A stretch of DNA of 64,000 nucleotides from Hydrogenimonas sp. Its GTDB lineage: Bacteria > Campylobacterota > Campylobacteria > Campylobacterales > Hydrogenimonadaceae. Where the stretch lies: assembly GCA_003945285.1 (NCBI GenBank), contig AP019005.1, forward strand, positions 558,001 to 622,000. Reading direction: 5' to 3'. Shown here piece by piece: positions 52,985 to 62,015 of the stretch; positions within the stretch are counted from its first letter, which is position 1; every line of letters starts with the position of its first letter. Made by a program: the position numbers and the translations under genes. The notes beneath the pieces were generated by a model that was given only the letters and a program-made list of their open reading frames with translations, searched no databases and was not told the DNA's origin.

Positions 52985-53632
52985 GTGGATATATTTAATA
53001 ACCCTTGGGTTGTAGGAATTGGAGGCGGAATTCTTAGCGGATTGCTAGTTACAATCATTACGCGTAAATTTTTTGAAAGTGAAGATGATAAGGAATATTT
53101 TCAAAAATTGAAGCTTGCAAATAATGAGGTATTGTATGCAATAAAGCCATTTATAGTTGATGGTGAAGTGCCAAGCAAGGATATAATTTTTTCTTTGCGA
53201 GTTGCAACAGCGAGAAAACACTCAGTTGACCTAAATGACATAGCTTCGCTTGCAGAAATATCTGAAAGCCTTATTAAAGAAGTTTTAGATTCGAGTTTTA
53301 TATCAAATGCAGTAAAAACTGAATATTGCCAAAAACTAAGTCAACTAATACCAAACGAGTCAGAAGCAGATGAAGTTGAAAAGGCAAAAACTCAGGCAAT
53401 AACAGAATATCGAAGTAGAGTTGTAACAACATTTAGTATTATCCTTGGCATTTTTTCTGGGTTGCTTACCGCTTATGTTGGGTTCTTGGTTTCTTTTGAA
53501 GGGTCAGAATTATACCTAAAATTTAAAATTTTACTTCCCTCTTTTCTTGCCTTTCTAATGGCCTACTTTGCGATTAGGTTAATCAAGGTGGCAAAAGAGA
53601 AAGAATTAGAAAATAAAGATGACGGTACATAA
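52985..53632 (+). CDS. AT-rich membrane protein of unknown function
   Basis: 215 residues. One N-terminal hydrophobic segment (WVVGIGGGILSGLLVTIITR, about 8-27), a cytoplasmic helical region of about 110 residues, then two membrane helices (about 143-165 and 175-195) and a charged tail. GTG start with AAAGGAG upstream. Architecture is like small effector proteins of defence modules, but no family is recognised and nothing more can be claimed. Confidence 0.55.
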   Translation: MDIFNNPWVVGIGGGILSGLLVTIITRKFFESEDDKEYFQKLKLANNEVLYAIKPFIVDGEVPSKDIIFSLRVATARKHSVDLNDIASLAEISESLIKEVLDSSFISNAVKTEYCQKLSQLIPNESEADEVEKAKTQAITEYRSRVVTTFSIILGIFSGLLTAYVGFLVSFEGSELYLKFKILLPSFLAFLMAYFAIRLIKVAKEKELENKDDGT

Positions 53633-53678
53633 TAAAAAATTCCAGTCGCCGCTGTGAGCATAGGGAGCATAGAACAAT

Positions 53679-53706
53679 AGGGGTCTGGCGATAACAATAA
53701 CACAAG
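53679..53706. repeat. Repeat D, direct copy 1
   Basis: AGGGGTCTGGCGATAACAAT followed by AACACAAG, after the membrane-protein gene. The following GAGAGGG...GCCTCAA stretch also recurs after the copy at 54453. Confidence 0.6.
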
Positions 53707-53767
53707 CTGAGAGGGACCATGCCTCAACCAATCAACTTTTCAATTCCGGTTTTTAGAGAATAGAGGC

Positions 53768-53841
53768 GACAATCCCCAAAGGGCCGGAGCCCTTCGGTTA
53801 CCCTTTTTTAAGAAGGGTTTTGGAGGTGTAAATCTCGTAGA
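53768..53841. repeat. 74-bp direct repeat, left copy (duplicated 3' end of cusA)
   Basis: Perfectly identical to 56663-56736. That second copy contains the last 44 bp of cusA (ending TSKTLLKKG) and its terminator hairpin; here there is no cusA body. The two copies bound a segment with a lipoprotein gene, an AAA ATPase and a RelBE-type pair. Confidence 0.95.
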
Positions 53842-53857
53842 TTACCTAGGGGCCTGT

Positions 53858-53885
53858 TACCTAGGGGCCTGGTGATAACAATATG
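53858..53885. repeat. Repeat D, direct copy 2 (with a partial tandem)
   Basis: TTACCTAGGGGCCTGG then TGATAACAATATGAGG, preceded at 53842 by a partial tandem TTACCTAGGGGCCTG. Contains the palindrome CCTAGG. Confidence 0.6.
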
Positions 53886-53929
53886 AGGTAGCGACTGACC
53901 ACTATGCTTTCATGTACTTGTTATTTCTT

Positions 53930-54343
53930 TTACTTATCACAACCACATTCTTTACACTCACCTGTAAACTCTTTTTTCATTGTTTCCAAAATTCTGTCAT
54001 TCATTTCTGAAAATAATACTAATTCAGTTGTATTGTTATCAATGGCTCTAAATGTTGCACCATGATGCATTTGTTTACCAAACCCACCAATCAAGTAAAT
54101 TGAGATACGTGCAGATTTTGTTTCTGTAAAAAGTTGACCATCGGATACTATTGCAGCAGTAAGCATTCCATGCTCATAACATTGTTCTGCCATATTCAAA
54201 CTATTTTTATATAGTTTTTGATAATTTTGCTTAATAATATAACTTTTTTTGTGGATACTTGGTTTTTTCACCATTTCATTAAAACTAGAAGCCATACAAC
54301 CACTAAATATCATTATTAAAACTATTGTAAGTAAATATTTCAT
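53930..54343 (-). CDS. Small lipoprotein of unknown function
   Basis: 137 residues, AT-rich. Lipoprotein signal MKYLLTIVLIMIFSGC, with the lipidated Cys at residue 16. The mature domain has a mixed pattern (GQLFTETKSARISIYLIGGF, a Gly-rich turn, HHGATFRAI) and ends in a Cys cluster (GECKECGCDK) that could bind metal or form disulphides. Not recognised as a family. It is flanked by direct copies of repeat D (53858 and 54453), which may mark it as a mobile cassette. Confidence 0.6.
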   Translation of the reverse strand: MKYLLTIVLIMIFSGCMASSFNEMVKKPSIHKKSYIIKQNYQKLYKNSLNMAEQCYEHGMLTAAIVSDGQLFTETKSARISIYLIGGFGKQMHHGATFRAIDNNTTELVLFSEMNDRILETMKKEFTGECKECGCDK

Positions 54344-54664
54344 AATAATCCTTGATGTAACTATTTATTATATGAACAAAGTATAGCACTTGTCTTTATA
54401 AAATCAAATAGCAATACACAACAAATTTTGTGCTATTTCTTAAATCTTTCGATACCTAGGGGCCTGGTGATAACAATAACACAAGATAGTGAGAGGGTTA
54501 AGCCTCAAGATAGTGTCAAGAAACGTTCGCAATTTTCCCGAAACCACCAGACCACAAGCATCGCAACGATTTTAAACTATTCAATTTCGAGATTAGGGAA
54601 TATAATTTATCCTTAATGAAAGGGATGAAATATGCTATAATCATCCTTGCAAGGAAGGATAAAA
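54344..54664. other. Gap with repeat D copy 3 and an element A fragment
   Basis: 54453-54485 is repeat D (TACCTAGGGGCCTGGTGATA and on). 54531-54598 is the right end of MITE element A (ACCACAAGCATCGCAACGAT, ending TTTCGAGATTAGGG). TATAAT at about 54635 and AAGGAAGG before 54665 serve the ATPase gene. Confidence 0.65.
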
Positions 54665-55939
54665 ATGAAAGAGATATTTAAAAAACTCATTGTCGATTCC
54701 CAGGAGCGCGTTTTCGGAACGATCGTTCCAAGGGATTACGATATTCCTCTCGATACAAAAAAGATCGTTTCGCTCATCGGAGTACGGCGGAGCGGCAAGA
54801 CCTATATACTCTATTCGATCATTCAAAAACTTAGAGAGAGTATCGATCCGAAAAACAGTCTCTATGTCAATTTTGAAGATGACAGGCTGTTTCCATTGAA
54901 GGTTCAGGACCTCGATGCTTTGATGGAGGGTTATTACGAACTTTATCCCGACAAGAGAGATGAGAAGGTCTACCTTTTTTTGGATGAAGTACAGAATGTT
55001 GAAGGGTGGGAGCGCTACATAAGGCGTATACACGATACGCTGAACGTGCGGATATATATTACCGGCTCCTCATCGAAGCTGCTCTCTTCCGAAATAGCCA
55101 CATCGTTAAGAGGACGAACCGTCAGCTATGAGATCTTTCCGTTTTCGTTCAAGGAGTACCTGCGCTACAGGGGGATCGAAGTAAACTTCTACTCCTCGAA
55201 AAACCTTAGCTACATCAAGCATGCCTTTGGACAATATCTTACAGATGGAGGGTTTGCGGAGACGTTCGAAGAGGATGAGGATGTTAAAAGACGTATTCTG
55301 AAAGATTATCTTGATCTTATAGTCTACAAAGATGTCGTGGAGCGATACGGAATCAAAAACCAGTCCCTTCTTAAACATCTTATAAAATATCTTATCGTCA
55401 ATATGGGAACTCTCGTAAGTTTCAACAAACTCTACAACATCTACAAATCCCAAGGATACAAAGTGGGAAAAGATACTATCTACGACTACCTCTCCCATCT
55501 TCAGGATGCCTACACCTTTTTTGCGGTGACTATATTCAGAAACTCCGTCAAAGAGGAGCGGCGCCATCCGAAAAAAATATATGTGGTCGACAACGGATTC
55601 AAAAAACTTTTCAATATCACTCTTTCGGACGACTACTCAAAACTCTATGAAAATATGGCTTTTCTTCATCTTCGGCGTCAAACATCCGAAATCTATTATT
55701 TCAAAGGAGACCGGGAAGTCGATTTTTATACCGACATCGACACGAAAACTCTGGTCAATGTATCTTACGATCTTAATGATGAAGCAACACTGCAAAGAGA
55801 GTTGAGCAGGTTGAATGAAGCGATGGCCTATTTCGATGTTTCTAAGTCGTATCTGATTACATCGGAAAGAGAGGAGTCGATAGAGACTGACAGAGGCATC
55901 GTAGAAGTTTTACCGATGTGGAAATGGCTGTTGAAATAG
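54665..55939 (+). CDS. AAA-family ATPase with DUF4143 domain
   Basis: 424 residues, cytoplasmic. N-terminal P-loop LIGVRRSGKTYIL (about 32-44), Walker B VYLFLDEVQNVEGW (about 99-112), sensor ITGSSSKLLSSE and the box SLRGRTVSYEIFPFSF. The C-terminal DUF4143 nuclease-like domain ends with KIYVVDNGF, NMAFLHLRR and FYTDIDTKTLVNVSYDL. This family is widespread, often horizontally transferred and of poorly known function. ATG 54665 follows AAGGAAGG; the in-frame TTG at 54647 is unlikely. It lies in the segment between the 74-bp direct repeats. Confidence 0.82.
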   Translation: MKEIFKKLIVDSQERVFGTIVPRDYDIPLDTKKIVSLIGVRRSGKTYILYSIIQKLRESIDPKNSLYVNFEDDRLFPLKVQDLDALMEGYYELYPDKRDEKVYLFLDEVQNVEGWERYIRRIHDTLNVRIYITGSSSKLLSSEIATSLRGRTVSYEIFPFSFKEYLRYRGIEVNFYSSKNLSYIKHAFGQYLTDGGFAETFEEDEDVKRRILKDYLDLIVYKDVVERYGIKNQSLLKHLIKYLIVNMGTLVSFNKLYNIYKSQGYKVGKDTIYDYLSHLQDAYTFFAVTIFRNSVKEERRHPKKIYVVDNGFKKLFNITLSDDYSKLYENMAFLHLRRQTSEIYYFKGDREVDFYTDIDTKTLVNVSYDLNDEATLQRELSRLNEAMAYFDVSKSYLITSEREESIETDRGIVEVLPMWKWLLK

Positions 55940-56148
55940 GTGCATCGATTCGGAGCCGTATGAAAACTCTACTTTACCCTGAAAATCTGCACACCAAGGC
56001 TGTGGCAAACAGATATCCGGTTGCAAATTTTCCAGGCAAAAGAGAGGAGTGAATAGTTGTGCTATACTTGTAATACATTTATTGGACTCCTGGCATTTGC
56101 TTAGAGGTATAGGAGTTATGCGAGAAGTCTATTACAAAAGGAGTTTGG

Positions 56149-56358
56149 ATGATCAGCGTAAGACTCGACCGGGATCTGGAAAAAGAGTTGGAAGAGATTG
56201 CCAAAATCACAAATAGACCCAAAAGCTTTTTCATCAAAGAGGCCCTGAAAGAGTATCTTGAAGATATCAAAGATATTCTGGAGGCAAAAGAGAGAATCAG
56301 TGACCCGAAAAGAGAACTTATCACACTTGATGAGCTAAAAAGAGAGCTCGATGTATGA
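56149..56358 (+). CDS. RHH-type antitoxin of a RelBE/ParDE pair
   Basis: 69 residues. The N-terminus MISVRLDRDLEKELEEIAKI, then RPKSFFIKEALKEYLED, is a ribbon-helix-helix DNA-binding domain as in CopG/RelB/ParD antitoxins. The C-terminal helical tail (LITLDELKRELDV) would wrap the toxin. It overlaps the toxin gene by 8 bp, typical of such operons. It should neutralise the toxin and repress its own promoter. ATG 56149 with AAGGAG upstream. Confidence 0.85.
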   Translation: MISVRLDRDLEKELEEIAKITNRPKSFFIKEALKEYLEDIKDILEAKERISDPKRELITLDELKRELDV

Positions 56359-56605
56359 AGTTGTTTTAGACAAAAAGGTTTTGAAAGATCTGAAACAGAT
56401 AGAAAAAAAAGATCGGATCAAAATTGTCGAAACAATTGAAGATAAATTGGCAAAAAATCCTTTCATCGGCAAACGATTAGCCGGAAATCTCTCGGAATAT
56501 TATCGATATAGAGTCGGTAATTATCGAATCATATATCTGATTTATGAAACAGAAGTCGAGATAGAAATTATCAAAGTCGGGCACCGAAAAGATATCTACA
56601 GATAG
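56351..56605 (+). CDS. RelE/ParE-family toxin
   Basis: 84 residues with the RelE/ParE superfamily fold: YEVVLDKKVLKDLKQIEKKD, FIGKRLAGNLSEYYRYRVGN, YRIIYLIYE and a terminal VGHRKDIYR. The conserved RVGNYRIIY and HRKDIY residues suggest an mRNA-cleaving RelE-like toxin, though ParE (gyrase) members share them in part. Its start lies inside the antitoxin gene. The pair may stabilise the segment between the direct repeats. Confidence 0.87.
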   Translation: MYEVVLDKKVLKDLKQIEKKDRIKIVETIEDKLAKNPFIGKRLAGNLSEYYRYRVGNYRIIYLIYETEVEIEIIKVGHRKDIYR

Positions 56606-56662
56606 AGTGATCTCTTTTTGCACATGTTTTTGGGTCTTGATACCCTTATAAAAAAGAGAAGA

Positions 56663-56736
56663 GACAATCCCCAAAGGGCCGGAGCCCTTCGGTTACCCTT
56701 TTTTAAGAAGGGTTTTGGAGGTGTAAATCTCGTAGA
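56663..56736. repeat. 74-bp direct repeat, right copy (true cusA 3' end)
   Basis: Identical to 53768-53841. Contains the end of cusA and the terminator stem-loop, and bounds a 2.8-kb segment. Confidence 0.95.
56671..56692. terminator. Bidirectional terminator of cusA and relE
   Basis: CCAAAGGGC-CGGA-GCCCTTCGG stem-loop just past the cusA stop. On the plus strand it is followed by CCCTTTTTT, on the minus strand by a T-rich tract about 12 nt away. Confidence 0.6.
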
Positions 56737-59700
56737 GCAACGGTATGATGAGGAGGCTTAAAACCGCCGAGCTGACGACTCCGCCTATCATGGGGGCGGC
56801 TATTCGCTGCATGACTTCGCTTCCTACGCCGTGGTTGTACATGATGGGAAGGAGTCCGGCGAGTATGGCGAATACCGTCATGAGTTTGGGGCGGACTCTC
56901 TGGACTGCTCCTTCGAATATCGCGGCTCTTAGACTCTTTTTGTCGAGTGCGCCGTCTCTTTTAAGAGCCTCTTCGACACTCTCCTGGAGGTATACTATCA
57001 TCACTATCGCCGTTTCGGCCGCTACCCCCAGCAGTGCCAGAAAGCCCACGATGACCGCGACGCTCATATTGAAGTTGAGCCAGTCTATGTAGAGCAGTCC
57101 GCCCAGCAGCGCGAAGGGGAGGGTGAAAAAGACGATGAGTGTAGGCACCATCTTTTTGAGTGCGAAGTAGATCAGCACCAGAATAACCAGCAGCACCGTC
57201 GGTGCGATCCAGCTTATCTTCTTCATGGCGCTCTCGAGATACTCCGACTGTCCGGCCCACTCTATGTAGTACCCCTCCGGAAGCTTCAGCTTTTTCAGAA
57301 CCTCTTTCGCTTTCTCTTTGTACTCCGAAGCGCTTATGCCGGTTTTGGGGGTTATGTATATGAATGTTACCGGTTTTGCCATCTCCGTTTTGATGACGGA
57401 GGCGCTCTCTTTGTAGTGTACATTCGCCATATCTTTCAGAGGTACGAAACCGAACGGTGTCTTGATCTGTATATTTTTTATATCTTCGAGTGTCCTTCGG
57501 TCGCTCTCTTCGTATCTTACGGCTATCGGATAGCGCTCCAGCCCTTTTATGAGGGTACTCACTCTCATGCCGCCTATCCCCGAAGAGGTGTAGGAGAGAA
57601 GCTCGTTTTTGGAGATGCCGTATCTTGCAAGGCTCTTTTCGTCTATGTCTATATCTATATAGTACCCCGCATCGGACTGGTCGGCGAAGACCGACATAGT
57701 CTCATCCATGCCCCGGAGGCTCTCTTCGATCTTCGCACCGATGCTCTGCAGACTCTTCAGATCTTCACCGTAGAGCTTTATGCCCAGCGGGGTTCGTATG
57801 CCAGAAAGCAGCATATCTATCCGTCCGCGTATCGGGTAGGTCCAGGAGTTTACGAGCCCCGGAACCTGGAGTGCATCTTCGAGCTCCTGCTGGAGCTTCT
57901 GCCATGTCATTCCCTCGCGCCACTCGCTTTGGGGTTTGAATGTGATGATGGTCTCTATCATCCCCAGAGGGGCCGGGTCGGTGGCGGTGTCGGCACGTCC
58001 GCCTTTACCGAAAACGGTTTCGACTTCGGGGAAGCTTTTTATGATTTTGTCGGTCTTTTGTGTGATCTCTTTGCTCATATCGACGCTTATTCCGTAGGGA
58101 GTGACCGGCATGTACATGAAGGTCTGCTCGTTCAGCATAGGCATGAACTCCCACTTGAGCTTCTCGTAGACGGGCACCATCCAGACCAGCAGGGCGACTG
58201 CCGCCGCGAGGACGAGGTATTTCAGTTTCAGCCCCAGGATAAGAAGAGGGTTGTAGAGCCATATGAAAAAGCGGTTGAGCGGGTTTCTCTTTTCACTTGG
58301 GATCTTTCCTCTTACGAACCAGACCATAAGTACGGGAACGAGTGTGACGGCGAGCAGGGCCCCGGCTGTCATCGCGAAGGTTTTGGTGAAGGCGAGCGGG
58401 GTAAAAAGTAGCCCCTCCTGCCCGGAGAGTGCGAAGATGGGCAGAAACGAGACTACCACCAGTGCCAGAGCGAAGAAGATGGGGCGGCCGACCGTTTTGG
58501 AAGCGCTTACAATGGCCGCTATGCGCTCATCGTTGGTAATGCTTCCCTTTTTTTCCACTATTTTATGGATTGCTTTATGGGCATTCTCTATCATCACTAT
58601 CGATGCGTCAACCATCGCTCCTATGGCTATGGCGATGCCGCCGAGACTCATGATGTTGCTTCCGATGCCGAACATCTTCATCAGCAGAAAAGTCATGCCT
58701 ATGGTCAGAGGAAGTATTATGAGCACTATGAGCGAACTGCGCAGGTGCACAAGAAAGAGGGCTATGACGATGACGACTATCAGGCTCTCTTCGAAAAGTG
58801 TACGTTTGAGCGTATCCACAGCTTTCTCGATGAGACCGCTGCGATCGTAGGTCTCTACGATATCCACACCGTCGACTTTGAGCCCCTGGAGCCTCTCTTT
58901 TACCCGCTTTATGACACTGTAGGCGTCTTCGCCGTAGCGCACCATGACGATACCGCCCACGACTTCGCCCTCTCCGTTGAGATCGGCCATGCCTCTTCTG
59001 GGCGCCGGCACAACCTCTACCCGTCCTATGTCGCCGATGGTAAGGGGTGTTCCGTCGACGCTCTTTACGACAATGTTTCTTATGTCATCGAGCTTTTCTA
59101 TGTATCCGCGCGCCTGTACCATCCACTCGTAACCGTTCTGAATGACGATGCGTCCGCCGGTATCGTTGTTGTTCGACTTGATCGCCCTTGCGATGTCGGA
59201 TATGGAGAGGTTGTGCCGTACCAGGGTGTCGTTCTCTACACTCACCTGCCATGTAGGTACGAACCCGCCTATCGTGGCAACGTCGCTTACACCGTCCACA
59301 CCCATCAGCGCATATTTGTAGGTATAGTCCTGAAGCGTGCGCAGTTCGGCGAGATTTTTCGTTTTGCTCACCAGCGCATACTCATATACCCAGCCTACCC
59401 CTGATGCGTCCGGTCCCAGTGTCACCTCCACTCCCGGGGGGAGCCGGCTCTGTATCGCCGCAAGCTGTTCGAGTACCCGGCTTCGCCCCCAGTAGAGGTC
59501 GGTTCCCTCTTTGAATATGATGTATATGAGTGCGTTTTCATAGGTTGAAAATCCGCGTACCGTCTCTATGTTCGCAATGGCAAGGAACTTCGCTATGAGC
59601 GGGTAGGTTGCCTGATCTTCGATGATATTAGGGCTCTGTCCGCTCCATTTTACCTGTACAATCACCTGCGGAGGGGAGAGGTCGGGCAGCGCATCGAGCG

Positions 59701-59803
59701 GAGTGTTTTTGACGGACCAGACGGAGCCCATGACGATGAAAAGTGTCGCCATGAGGACCAGAAAACGGTTTTTTACACTGAAGTCTATAATCTTTTCAAT
59801 CAT
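56693..59803 (-). CDS. cusA: Copper/silver RND efflux transporter CusA
   Basis: 1036-residue inner-membrane proton-driven pump exporting Cu+/Ag+ from periplasm and inner membrane. TM4 reads GIAIAIGAMVDASIVMIEN, typical of the Cu/Ag (HME4) group. The periplasmic segment FMPMLNEQTFMYMPVTPYGI, then FGKGGRADTATDPAPLGMIE, then RIDMLLSGIRTPLGIKLYG, is very like E. coli CusA and contains the Met sites used for metal relay. N-terminus MIEKIIDFSVKNRFLVLMAT. The final 44 bp are duplicated at 53.8 kb. Last gene of the operon. Confidence 0.92.
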   Translation of the reverse strand: MIEKIIDFSVKNRFLVLMATLFIVMGSVWSVKNTPLDALPDLSPPQVIVQVKWSGQSPNIIEDQATYPLIAKFLAIANIETVRGFSTYENALIYIIFKEGTDLYWGRSRVLEQLAAIQSRLPPGVEVTLGPDASGVGWVYEYALVSKTKNLAELRTLQDYTYKYALMGVDGVSDVATIGGFVPTWQVSVENDTLVRHNLSISDIARAIKSNNNDTGGRIVIQNGYEWMVQARGYIEKLDDIRNIVVKSVDGTPLTIGDIGRVEVVPAPRRGMADLNGEGEVVGGIVMVRYGEDAYSVIKRVKERLQGLKVDGVDIVETYDRSGLIEKAVDTLKRTLFEESLIVVIVIALFLVHLRSSLIVLIILPLTIGMTFLLMKMFGIGSNIMSLGGIAIAIGAMVDASIVMIENAHKAIHKIVEKKGSITNDERIAAIVSASKTVGRPIFFALALVVVSFLPIFALSGQEGLLFTPLAFTKTFAMTAGALLAVTLVPVLMVWFVRGKIPSEKRNPLNRFFIWLYNPLLILGLKLKYLVLAAAVALLVWMVPVYEKLKWEFMPMLNEQTFMYMPVTPYGISVDMSKEITQKTDKIIKSFPEVETVFGKGGRADTATDPAPLGMIETIITFKPQSEWREGMTWQKLQQELEDALQVPGLVNSWTYPIRGRIDMLLSGIRTPLGIKLYGEDLKSLQSIGAKIEESLRGMDETMSVFADQSDAGYYIDIDIDEKSLARYGISKNELLSYTSSGIGGMRVSTLIKGLERYPIAVRYEESDRRTLEDIKNIQIKTPFGFVPLKDMANVHYKESASVIKTEMAKPVTFIYITPKTGISASEYKEKAKEVLKKLKLPEGYYIEWAGQSEYLESAMKKISWIAPTVLLVILVLIYFALKKMVPTLIVFFTLPFALLGGLLYIDWLNFNMSVAVIVGFLALLGVAAETAIVMIVYLQESVEEALKRDGALDKKSLRAAIFEGAVQRVRPKLMTVFAILAGLLPIMYNHGVGSEVMQRIAAPMIGGVVSSAVLSLLIIPLLYEIYTSKTLLKKG

Positions 59804-59811
59804 GACTGCAC

Positions 59812-60807
59812 CTAAAAGAGCCCGTTTATCTGGGCGTCGCTGTCGATCATAAAGAGAGCGTTGTCAACCACTTCGTCGCCTTCGGAGAGACCTGAAAGCA
59901 CCGCGTAGTGTTCGCTGTCTATCGGTTTTACGCTAATCTCTACCGGTTCGTATTCGCCTTCGAATTCACCGGCTTTGAATACGTACCAGCTTCCCATTTT
60001 GCGTATTACGGCGGTGCGCGGAAGCATAAGCGTACTGCCGGCTTTCGATTTGGCCTCGACGGTTGCGAACATCCCCGGTATCAGTTTGGAGTCTCTGTTG
60101 GCTATCTCCAGACGGAGTGTTGCCAGGGCTGTTTTCGGGTCTATGTTCGGGTAGAGAAGCGGCTTGGAGGCTTTGAAGCTCCCTTTGACCGCCTTCGTTT
60201 TTACCGTATAGTCGGAAGCCTTCATAACCGCCTCTATATCCGGTTCGCTTATCTTCGCCTCCAGCCAGATGTTTTCGAGTCCTACGACGGTGAAGAGCGT
60301 CGATTTGGCGTTGAAAGCGCTCCCTTCGGTCAGGTTTTTTGCAAAAATGTACCCCGATGCCGGCGATCTCAAAAAGGTGTAGGGGTCACTCTTTTTGCCG
60401 GCTTTGAGTGCCGCGATCTCATCTTTTTCGACTCCGAGAAGCTCCAGTTTGAGTCTCGCACTCTTTACCATGTTGGAGTTGCCCCTTCGTTTGGCGTAGT
60501 TGAGTGAGTTGAGATACTCCTCTTTCGCCTTGAACACCTCCGGAGAGTAGACTTTTGCAAGAACCTGACCCCTCTTTACCTTCATATATATTCTGTCGGC
60601 ATATAGCTTCACCACATACCCGCCGTATCTGGCTGTTACATCGTAAACCAGTCTCTCGTCGGCTTTCAGGAGTCCGTAAAAACTCTTCTTGAAAGCGGCC
60701 GAAACCCTTTTCACCTTTACCGTCTGTACGTTGAAAAGCTGCTCTACGGTCGGTTTTTCGGCTGCAAAAATCAACAGGGGCAGCAGAAGCAGTAACGATT
60801 TTCTCAT
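59812..60807 (-). CDS. cusB: Copper/silver efflux periplasmic adaptor CusB
   Basis: 331-residue membrane-fusion protein with a signal peptide (MRKSLLLLLPLLIFAAEK). The lipoyl halves are VYDVTARYGGYVVKLYADR and TFLRSPASGYIFAKNLTEGS, with a short hairpin between. The barrel and membrane-proximal domains carry VEAKSKAGSTLMLPRTAVI. It links CusA and CusC and in E. coli passes metal to CusA. It is shorter than E. coli CusB and lacks the long N-terminal Met-rich extension. It overlaps cusC by ATGA. Confidence 0.88.
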   Translation of the reverse strand: MRKSLLLLLPLLIFAAEKPTVEQLFNVQTVKVKRVSAAFKKSFYGLLKADERLVYDVTARYGGYVVKLYADRIYMKVKRGQVLAKVYSPEVFKAKEEYLNSLNYAKRRGNSNMVKSARLKLELLGVEKDEIAALKAGKKSDPYTFLRSPASGYIFAKNLTEGSAFNAKSTLFTVVGLENIWLEAKISEPDIEAVMKASDYTVKTKAVKGSFKASKPLLYPNIDPKTALATLRLEIANRDSKLIPGMFATVEAKSKAGSTLMLPRTAVIRKMGSWYVFKAGEFEGEYEPVEISVKPIDSEHYAVLSGLSEGDEVVDNALFMIDSDAQINGLF

Positions 60808-62006
60808 ATTTTCTCTCCCAGTATCGCCTCTATTTCGGCTAAAGTCATATAATATTTCGCACGTGCGGATATCGCCTCCGCATCGAGCTTCAATTTCTGC
60901 TCTACAAGATCTACGAATTTGTAGAGATCGCCGCCCGCGGCTATTTCGCTGCGTATCAGATCGAACATATGGTCTATCTGCGGAATGCTCTCTTTCTCTA
61001 TGATATGCAGTATCTCACGGCTGCTTTTCGCTCTTGCGTAGAGTTTTTCCAGTCTGGCCGCGACTCTTCTTTTTGAGTCGATCACCATCAGTTTCTGTGC
61101 CGCAAGAGCGACTCTCTGCTCCTCTTCCAGGCTCTTTTCGGTCCCGTAAACGGGAAGAGAGAGCCCGACGCCGATAGAGAGATAGTCTTCGAACGAGCTT
61201 CTCTGGTAGTAGCCGAGACGAACGACGGGATCTATCTTGCCTTTGAGCCTGTAGATCTCCAGGCGGCTCTGCTCTATTTTCCGTTTTGCCTTCTGAAGCC
61301 TGACTGCGGGACTGCTCTCGCTTTTTGAAAGGAGTCTTTCGAGCGGGGGAAGCTCTCTCTCTTCAAGCTCGATCTTCAGACTCTTCACCTCCGCAAAGCT
61401 CAGGTACCCCAGAAGGGCCAGAGCCGCTCTTCTTTCGGCTTCGAGGCGCTGAAGCGAGGTTTTCAGGCGCGACTTCACAAGCTCTGCGGAGATGATTCCC
61501 ATATGGGTATTTCCCGACTCTCCCGATGCAGTGTATGCTTCGAAGAGCTCTATGTTCTGCTCGGTAAGAGCCACGGTACGGCGTGTAACCCCGATGAGCC
61601 TCTCGATCTCCCAAAGACGGTATGCGCTCTGCCTGATTTTTGCGAAAAGCACCGCTTCGGCCTCTTTCAGGGAGGCAAAAACGTACGATTTCGCAGCTTC
61701 GCTCAATGCCCTCCGGGCATCCCGCTTTCCGAACCACGGAATCTTTTGCGAAAATGTGACGTATTGGGTCTGCATTCTCTCCAGAGAGCGGTCTGCGGGG
61801 CGGTCGAGCCTTATATCGTTTACCCCTATGCCGAGCATGGGATTGTCGAAGTTTTTTGCCCGGCTTATAGCGTAGTCTGCCGCGGCTATGCGCAGTTTTA
61901 TCTCCTGGAGGGTCGGCTGTTTCGTGCGTGCCGACTCAATGAGCTGAGGCAGTGTTGCGGCATTTACGGCCCCTAAAAGAAGGGCCGCAAGAAGCAGAAT
62001 ACGCAT
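60804..62006 (-). CDS. cusC: Copper/silver efflux outer-membrane factor CusC
   Basis: 400-residue TolC-fold protein with signal peptide MRILLLAALLLGAVNAA, long helical repeats and the second-half strand SIGVGLSLPVYGTEKSLEEEQ. It forms the exit duct of the Cus pump. It follows the small YtkA-like gene by 9 bp and overlaps cusB, so the four genes form one transcript. Confidence 0.87.
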   Translation of the reverse strand: MRILLLAALLLGAVNAATLPQLIESARTKQPTLQEIKLRIAAADYAISRAKNFDNPMLGIGVNDIRLDRPADRSLERMQTQYVTFSQKIPWFGKRDARRALSEAAKSYVFASLKEAEAVLFAKIRQSAYRLWEIERLIGVTRRTVALTEQNIELFEAYTASGESGNTHMGIISAELVKSRLKTSLQRLEAERRAALALLGYLSFAEVKSLKIELEERELPPLERLLSKSESSPAVRLQKAKRKIEQSRLEIYRLKGKIDPVVRLGYYQRSSFEDYLSIGVGLSLPVYGTEKSLEEEQRVALAAQKLMVIDSKRRVAARLEKLYARAKSSREILHIIEKESIPQIDHMFDLIRSEIAAGGDLYKFVDLVEQKLKLDAEAISARAKYYMTLAEIEAILGEKI

Positions 62007-62015
62007 ACCGGTCTC

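Noticed and set aside
45546-54485. Repeat D as a 5S rRNA remnant
   Set aside because: Only about a dozen bases resemble the 5' part of 5S rRNA and no pairing partner or 3' part was seen; kept only as a hypothesis.
57416-58411. Long plus-strand frame (331 codons) inside cusA
   Set aside because: Antisense shadow of cusA with no recognisable domain; cusA is full length with all its motifs.
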